From: Chitinivibrionales bacterium | Lineage (GTDB): Bacteria > Fibrobacterota > Chitinivibrionia > Chitinivibrionales > JANQEN01 | Direction of reading: 5' to 3' | Assembly: GCA_028278335.1 (NCBI GenBank) | Contig: JANQEN010000106.1 | Location: 1 to 38,691, forward strand | Length of the DNA: 38,691 nt | Part shown: positions 33,611-38,691 of the stretch, piece after piece | Layout: each line of letters begins with the position of its first letter | Numbering within the stretch: position 1 is the stretch's first letter | The notes under the pieces: model-generated | What the model was told of the DNA's origin: nothing | Databases searched by the model: none | Seen by the model: only the letters and a program-made list of their open reading frames with translations | Translations under genes and position numbers: made by a program

Positions 33611-35050
33611 TTACTCGTCATCCTCGCTAGATCTATTGGCAGGTATCTCTAAGGCCTGCTCCAGAGCCTGTAAAATGAATTTTACCTCATCACTCCTAAT
33701 TGTTCTTCCATTGAGCAGATAGCGGTCATCGTTGATTCGACCAAATATGGGTGGGTTGCACTTGCGGAGCTTTGCTGCAAGGCACTCTGCAGATAGTTTG
33801 ACAGCTCGGATTGCAAGAGAGTAGGAGGGGAGTGCTTTATTGGACATGGAGCCACTTCCCACTTCTGCCACATCCTCTACAACTCGCAGTTTCACAGCGT
33901 TACCAAAGGCAACCTTCATTCGTCGTTTGAGACTCATACATCGTTTTTTAACTTCGTAGGGAGTTTCAACAAGCATGCTTATAACTGGATGCTCTTTGAG
34001 CAACTTCTTTTCATCAAGGAAGAGTCGCAGGGTTCCCTCTAGTATGGCAAAGGTCATTTTATCACAGCGCAAGGCCCTGGTGAGTTGATTTTTCTTCATT
34101 CGCTCTATGACCTCTTTTTTTCCTACAATGATACCACATTGGGGACCGCCCAAAAGCTTGTCTCCGCTAAAACAGACCACATCGGAGCCATCTTTGAGTG
34201 ATTCCTGCACTGTTGGTTCATGGGGAAGGCCCCATCGAGCAAAATCTACCAGAGCGCCACTGCCCAAATCATCAAAGAGTAGAAAACCATTGTCATGGGC
34301 AAGCTTTGCCAACTCATCAACCGCAACCATTTTTGTAAAGCCAATAATGGCATAGTTACTTTGATGCACACGGAGAACCAAACCGGTCGTTTCCTCGTTC
34401 ATTGCCTCTTTGTAATCTTTTAGATGGGTTCGGTTTGTGGTACCGACCTCGCGAAGGATTGCCCCACTTCGCTCCATCACATCGGGAATTCTAAAGGCGC
34501 CACCAATCTCGACCAATTCACCCCGGGATACAATAACCTCTTTATCCTTTGATAATGTGTTGAGCACCAGCATTGTTGCAGCTGCATTATTGTTGACCAC
34601 CAAGGCTGCTTCGGCACCAGTGAGCTGGCAAATGAGTTTTTCCACATGTACATAACGATCGCCCCGTTTACCCGTTTCCTGATCAACCTGCAGTGTGCAA
34701 TAGTGAGCCACCACATCCATAAGTTCCTTTTGCGCCTCCTTGGCATAGGGGGCTCTCCCCATGGCAGTATGAAGAATAACGCCAACCCCGTTTATGGCTC
34801 TTTTGAGGCTGTTTTCCAGGCGGAGCGCAGCATCGGTTACCAGTTCCTTGACAATAGTATCATACTCGATGGTTAATGGAAAATCTGGGTCATTGAGAAT
34901 GCGTTCACGAAAACGCTTTAAACAGAGTCGTATCTCTTCGGTTACCATTTTTTTAGGGTATCGTGCAGCAAGCGGCTTTACTTGTGGATCCCGAAATAGT
35001 TTATCCACTTTCGGGAGTTTTTTAAGCAGCTCTTTTCGGTCGTTTGCCAT
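33611..35050 (-). CDS. selA: L-seryl-tRNA(Sec) selenium transferase SelA
   Basis: The 479-residue PLP enzyme converts Ser-tRNA(Sec) to Sec-tRNA(Sec) using selenophosphate. It has the SelA N-terminal helical domain (LLKKLPKVDKLFRDP), the INGVGVILHTAMGRAP segment, the TGAEAALVVNNNAAA pocket, LLFDDLGSGAL and the Schiff-base lysine K298 in CFSGDKLLGGPQCG. The length is normal. It is the first gene of a minus-strand selA-selB unit that continues to tRNA-Sec. AGGA precedes the ATG. A small terminal-repeat element (35104-35277) lies just upstream and may carry or disturb the promoter. Confidence 0.97.
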   Translation of the reverse strand: MANDRKELLKKLPKVDKLFRDPQVKPLAARYPKKMVTEEIRLCLKRFRERILNDPDFPLTIEYDTIVKELVTDAALRLENSLKRAINGVGVILHTAMGRAPYAKEAQKELMDVVAHYCTLQVDQETGKRGDRYVHVEKLICQLTGAEAALVVNNNAAATMLVLNTLSKDKEVIVSRGELVEIGGAFRIPDVMERSGAILREVGTTNRTHLKDYKEAMNEETTGLVLRVHQSNYAIIGFTKMVAVDELAKLAHDNGFLLFDDLGSGALVDFARWGLPHEPTVQESLKDGSDVVCFSGDKLLGGPQCGIIVGKKEVIERMKKNQLTRALRCDKMTFAILEGTLRLFLDEKKLLKEHPVISMLVETPYEVKKRCMSLKRRMKVAFGNAVKLRVVEDVAEVGSGSMSNKALPSYSLAIRAVKLSAECLAAKLRKCNPPIFGRINDDRYLLNGRTIRSDEVKFILQALEQALEIPANRSSEDDE

Positions 35051-35103
35051 GAGTTTTAGGTCCTAGGAATAGGGTTTTCTCTAAGGGTCGTTTGTGTTCC
35101 AGC

Positions 35104-35277
35104 TTAAACCCAGATTATGCAATAGTAAGTAGCTCAGAAGCACAATCCTATGTCCATTAAGACTTTCAGGCTTTTCGGCCATATCACCTTGTAGATATGC
35201 CCTTCAAAACCTTCAAGCCTTACTAAATCATAATCTTGCACTTCTGCGTCTACTCCTACTGTACAATCTGGGTTAAA
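35104..35277. mobile_element. 174-bp MITE-like element with imperfect terminal inverted repeats
   Basis: The left end reads TTAAACCCAGATTATGCAAT and continues AGTAAGTAG. The right end, on the minus strand, reads TTTAACCCAGATTGTACAGT and continues AGGAGTAG. They match at most positions over about 28 bp. On the minus strand a 70-codon open frame without a usual start crosses the element and has protein-like composition (VDAEVQDYDLVRLEGFEGHI), so it may be the remnant of a longer coding element. The rest of the 35051-35491 gap shows nothing else. Confidence 0.5.
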
Positions 35278-35491
35278 ACATAAACATTTATCAACTATAG
35301 TATTAAAATATTTAATAGTTGAAGAAATATTCCAGACTTTCTAAGACATTTTTGTGAATATGAAGATATATTTACCTCCTAATTTCACTTTTTAAATAAT
35401 TTCAACAATTGCCATTTATCAAAATTATTTAAGGCACGGCTGATGTGTTTAATGTAATTTAATTATAGAGAAGAGTATAAACCTGCTTGAG

Positions 35492-36421
35492 ATGCATCAA
35501 CCTTCTTTTATTGCAAAACCTTACTTTCGGTATCAAACTGAAATGGCAACAGAAGAATCAACAAATACAAACAGTAAAAAAGGGGAATGGCCGGTTCATG
35601 GATCAATCGGCTTTGTCCTGATTATTCTATTCTGGTTTATAAATTGGACATTGGCTGGACTCCGTACGCATTATCTCTTTTTTCCACTCTGGCTTGGGTA
35701 TGCGTTGTTCGTAGATGCCTTAGTTGTGTTGCGCACGGGAACTTCCCTCTATACACGAAACCAAGACGCCTATGCACGTCTCTTTTTAGTTTCAATTCCT
35801 GCCTGGTGGCTCTTTGAGCTCTTCAATGTCCGCCTTGAAAACTGGGAGTATGCCGGTAAGCAGTTCATTCCTGATTTAGAATATGCTATTACTGCGTCAA
35901 TCTGTTTTTCCACGGTGATTCCAGCTGTATTTGGCTCTGCTGAATTAGTTAGGTCTTATAATCTATTTGAGAGAATGAAGGTTTCCTTTACCTTTCCCTT
36001 AAATAAGCTTACCCTCTTAGGATTCTTTGCTAGTGGGTGGTTGTGGATTTTTCTTATTCTTGCTTGGCCGATCTATTTTTTCCCTTTGGTTTGGGGAGCG
36101 GTATACTTGATTATTGACCCCATCAACCATGCTCTTGGATTTCGCTCACTCTTAGGGTCTGTATCTAAAGGAGACTGGCGGCCAGTGGGAACCCTCTGTT
36201 TGGGATGTTTGATCTGTGGCTTTTTTTGGGAGATGTGGAACTTCTTCTCCTATCCAAAATGGATCTACCATGTTCCCTTTGTTGACTTTCTGCACATTTT
36301 TGAGATGCCTCTTCTTGGGTATATTGGATATTTTCCCTTTGCTTTAGAACTCTATGCGCTCTATCACTTTGTCACAGGATTGTTACGCTTACCGGAACGT
36401 GAGTCTTATATTCAAGTTTAG
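35492..36421 (+). CDS. Polytopic membrane protein of unknown function
   Basis: The 309-residue protein has a hydrophilic N-terminus of about 35 residues, then about seven or eight hydrophobic segments with many Trp, Phe and Tyr (IPAWWLFELFN, GFFASGWLWIFLILAWPIYF, CGFFWEMWNFFSYPKW). I do not recognise the family with certainty. The repeated W-E/F-N pattern at helix ends (FELFNVRLENW and WEMWNFFSYPKW) hints at two homologous halves. The ATG at 35492 has only a weak site upstream; 35540 is an alternative. It is divergent from selA. Confidence 0.7.
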   Translation: MHQPSFIAKPYFRYQTEMATEESTNTNSKKGEWPVHGSIGFVLIILFWFINWTLAGLRTHYLFFPLWLGYALFVDALVVLRTGTSLYTRNQDAYARLFLVSIPAWWLFELFNVRLENWEYAGKQFIPDLEYAITASICFSTVIPAVFGSAELVRSYNLFERMKVSFTFPLNKLTLLGFFASGWLWIFLILAWPIYFFPLVWGAVYLIIDPINHALGFRSLLGSVSKGDWRPVGTLCLGCLICGFFWEMWNFFSYPKWIYHVPFVDFLHIFEMPLLGYIGYFPFALELYALYHFVTGLLRLPERESYIQV

Positions 36422-36840
36422 TTATGTTGAAAAATTCTGTGGCTTTGGTCTCTTTGATCATATGACTTGGTTAAGTATGCTGAGCAAATTATGATTTAGA
36501 AAGATCGTCGGGACACTGCCCGACAGCACTGTGCCGAAGGAACAGCCCGTAGGGTGTTTGCCAGGGATGGCAAACATGAACGAAACACACCCAACCTCAC
36601 CCCCAGCCCCTCTCCCATGGGGAGAGGGTAGCAAAAGAAGTATGGATATAAATTTTATATCACCCTGATCGCATAGCTGTTTGGCGCTTGGATAACTCGC
36701 CCTTTAGGTTCGAACAGATTTGCGCTTTACTCAAACATTTACACGGTGCGATTGAAGGGGATTTAAAAACCAAAAAAGAATCTTTTAGAATACTTTATAA
36801 GTTTTTCTACTTACCTCGTAATCAATTCAAGGGTCATCAT
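36422..36840. other. Repeat-rich intergenic region
   Basis: It contains a GTCGGG-acac-TGCCCGAC hairpin, the C repeat (36525-36579), a CCTCACCCCCAGCCCCTCTC stretch followed by a CCATGGGGAGAGG half that folds back on it, and the short CGGTGCGATTGAAGG segment (36744-36758). No gene is seen. Confidence 0.5.
36525..36579 (+). repeat. C repeat, left copy
   Basis: It runs from AGCACTGTGCC to GTTTGCCAGGGATGGCAAAC and ATGA. The end is a hairpin with an 8-bp stem, GTTTGCCA/TGGCAAAC. An inverted copy with few differences lies at 38618-38671, on the other side of the beta-helix gene. Confidence 0.75.
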
Positions 36841-38415
36841 CTAAAACTCGAAGGCCCCGATATCTGGGGAAGCGTCGCGAGATTCTCCCCGTTGATCAAT
36901 AGGAATCGCTGGATTGGTTACCCCCTTGTTAATTGCAGGACTTCCTGAGGGAAGTGCCATAGTAAGGGTTGGGCCACCATTGTCTGCTAGGGATTGAAGC
37001 TGTGCGTCGTCTTGCATGACATTAGGATTCTCATTAAGCCACTCATCAGTGACCATAGTATTGTTAGGCGATTGATAGGATATTGGCCACTGCATGTTAC
37101 CACTACCGTCAGAAAGGGTTGAACCTTTGTTGATGGTTACACCAGCCCAGGCATTATGATTGGTTGCTGTATAGTCGAGAGTGTTGTTGTAAAAGAGGGT
37201 GTTTACAATAGTGAGGGTGCCGGAGTTCATTATGGCTGCAGCAAAGTGGGTGGAACTATTATTGGCAAAGGTGCAATGGGTTATTTGGCTTGATCCTTGG
37301 GAGAGACAATAGGCCCCACCAAGGCCATTCTCCTTTGTCACTGCATTGTCATGAAAGGTGCTGTTGGTGATGATTGATTGAGCCCCATGTGTCCAGAGTC
37401 CTGCTCCCTGGGTCGGGGTTCGGTTTCCGGTGAAGGTAGAGTTTGCTAAAAGAAGCGTTCCATTCTGATGGTATATGGCTCCTGCCTTAGTTACCTGTTC
37501 TGCGTTATTTGAAAAGAGGCAACGATCAATGAGCGCACTGCTTCCTGATCCAGCTATGAAGTAGGTAAAGAGTGCTCCAGCATGGTCATTACTGCGGTTG
37601 CCCTTAAAAGAGGAACCAGCAATGCGAAGATAGGCATTAATCCCATTTATATTCACATTGTCAATGTATATGGCGCCACCAATACCTCCCTTGCCTGTGG
37701 GACCGACATCTGCTCCTCCTCCCTTTCCTGTGGCTCGATTATTTTCAAAACTACAGTTGATGATTGTCATGGAGTTACCAATCCCACCAATGGCACCACC
37801 ATTGGCACCGCTATTATTGGTGAAGGTACAATTAGAAAAAATCACCTCTCTTTGTAAGAGAGAGTATACTGCACCACCACCCCAATCAGGGGTTTCTAAA
37901 ACAGCACAGCGGTTATTGGAGAAGGATACATTAATCGCAGTAAAGGTGCCAAAGGTCCTATTATAAATTGCACCACCCAGGGAATCACCAAGACCATTGG
38001 TAAAGGAGCAGTTCTGGATTATAAAGGACAAACCTGCAGCTTGGTTTGCAGCGGGCTCCTTGCGAAATGTGCGCGTTTTACTCCCTCCGTCAAAGGTGAT
38101 ACTACCCCCGTCAAAGACTAAATCTTTAGAAAGGACAATCTCCCTTTGTATTTGAATGGTCGGAGGAGAAGCTCCACAGTTACACAGTATGGTGTCTGCA
38201 GTTTCAATAGCCTTTCGAATTGCCTCTTCTGTACAGCTTTGAGCCGTGCCATCACCAACGACCACAGCATTACTCATATCCACTGGATCTAAAGGTTTAT
38301 ACAGTGTATCTGGAAGCAGCGGGGAGGTTATAAGGGGAGAAGGATCCTCATCAAGGTTGCAGAATGTAAAGAGCATCATAAGTGTAGTAAGTAGTACAAT
38401 GATCTGATTAGCCAT
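36841..38415 (-). CDS. Choice-of-anchor-Q type beta-helix lipoprotein
   Basis: The 524-residue protein has a lipobox (C19 in LFTFC) and a parallel beta-helix body with GGAIYN, NCTFTNNSGANGGAIGG, NSTFTGNRTPTQGAGL and similar coils. It ends in the LADNGGPTLTMALPSGSPAI, IDQRGE and SPDIGAFEF signature of the choice-of-anchor Q family (polymorphic outer-membrane-protein-like). Two cysteines in ILCNCG may pair. Family members are surface proteins with unclear substrates. AGGA lies about 10 bp before the ATG. It sits alone between inverted C repeats. Confidence 0.85.
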   Translation of the reverse strand: MANQIIVLLTTLMMLFTFCNLDEDPSPLITSPLLPDTLYKPLDPVDMSNAVVVGDGTAQSCTEEAIRKAIETADTILCNCGASPPTIQIQREIVLSKDLVFDGGSITFDGGSKTRTFRKEPAANQAAGLSFIIQNCSFTNGLGDSLGGAIYNRTFGTFTAINVSFSNNRCAVLETPDWGGGAVYSLLQREVIFSNCTFTNNSGANGGAIGGIGNSMTIINCSFENNRATGKGGGADVGPTGKGGIGGAIYIDNVNINGINAYLRIAGSSFKGNRSNDHAGALFTYFIAGSGSSALIDRCLFSNNAEQVTKAGAIYHQNGTLLLANSTFTGNRTPTQGAGLWTHGAQSIITNSTFHDNAVTKENGLGGAYCLSQGSSQITHCTFANNSSTHFAAAIMNSGTLTIVNTLFYNNTLDYTATNHNAWAGVTINKGSTLSDGSGNMQWPISYQSPNNTMVTDEWLNENPNVMQDDAQLQSLADNGGPTLTMALPSGSPAINKGVTNPAIPIDQRGESRDASPDIGAFEF

Positions 38416-38500
38416 AAACTATTTATCCTATTTTTGTAGCTAAAACACAGTTTCACTAACTAAAGAATTCTATAATTTGAATATATGATGTTTTTATTCT

Positions 38501-38671
38501 CCTTCAATCGCACCGCCGAATGGTTCAGAAAAGCACGAGTGGCTGTTTGAGGCGAAGCCGAGTTTAACGAGTGCCTGAACTTAAGGCGAAAAAGTGCGAT
38601 TGCGGGGTGGCGTCTTGTCATGTTTGCCATCCTGGCAAACACCTTACAGGCTGCGCCTTTGGCACAGTGCT
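38501..38671 (-). repeat. C repeat, right copy (inverted), with inner segment
   Basis: 38618-38671 is the inverse of 36525-36579, and 38501-38515 is the inverse of the CGGTGCGATTGAAGG segment at 36744-36758. The two parts keep the same order relative to the gene between them, so both form arms of a larger inverted repeat. The rest of 38416-38691 shows no gene. Confidence 0.7.
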
Positions 38672-38691
38672 CTCCAGCCATCCCTGGCTTC

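Overview
The window is about 38.7 kb of bacterial chromosome, visibly AT-rich, with mostly surface and secreted proteins. Several exported proteins (an M28 peptidase, a GH26-like glycosidase, a papain-like peptidase and an Omp28-like protein) end in a short C-terminal beta-domain of the type IX-secretion sorting-tail kind. These sit beside many lipoproteins, InlB-type B-repeats and orphan type IV pilins. That mix points to the FCB group, and Fibrobacterota (Chitinispirillum/Chitinivibrio-like) is my best guess. This is inference from gene style only; there is no rRNA or marker gene here.

Layout. 1-960: array of direct repeats carrying 117-bp hairpin elements. 960-3997 (-): AT-rich three-gene operon (zinc-ribbon membrane protein, anchored PhnD-like binding protein, EamA transporter), with the same 117-bp element on its other side at 4401-4517. 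4659-5792 (+): PatB/MalY C-S lyase. 5894-10872 (-): six type IV pilin-like genes in at least two, probably three, transcription units, ended by two intrinsic terminators and preceded by a recurring palindrome next to the promoters. 11375-12964 (-): M28 peptidase. 13322-13765 (+): PPC/DUF296 protein. 14115-17376 (+): two GH26-like glycosidases. 17745-22829 (+): 1,694-residue repeat lipoprotein. 22916-25982 (-): beta-helix lipoprotein, then a B12-binding sensor with a PAS/zinc-cluster partner. 26191-27954 (+): papain-like peptidase. 28345-28785 (+): DUF1801 gene flanked by two 117-bp elements. 29190-31059 (+): lipoprotein plus an Omp28-like gene. 31443-35050 (-): selA-selB-tRNA-Sec. 35492-36421 (+): membrane protein. 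36841-38415 (-): beta-helix lipoprotein between inverted repeats.

The main discovery candidate is the Omp28-like gene at 29950-31059. It carries an in-frame TGA at 30049-30051 (codon 34), exactly where the family has the first Cys of its CGNC-type redox motif. A SECIS-like hairpin lies just downstream, and selA, selB and tRNA-Sec lie immediately beyond it in convergent orientation. I read it as a new, secreted selenoprotein family member, encoded next to the machinery that decodes it.

Other leads are: a stand-alone protein with the complete Wx9EH plus ExHxxG signature of adenosylcobalamin photoreceptors, overlapping a PAS protein gene; a palindrome at a fixed distance from the promoters of the pilin units; and a 117-bp repeat family whose closing stem shows compensatory changes in every copy and which brackets accessory genes.
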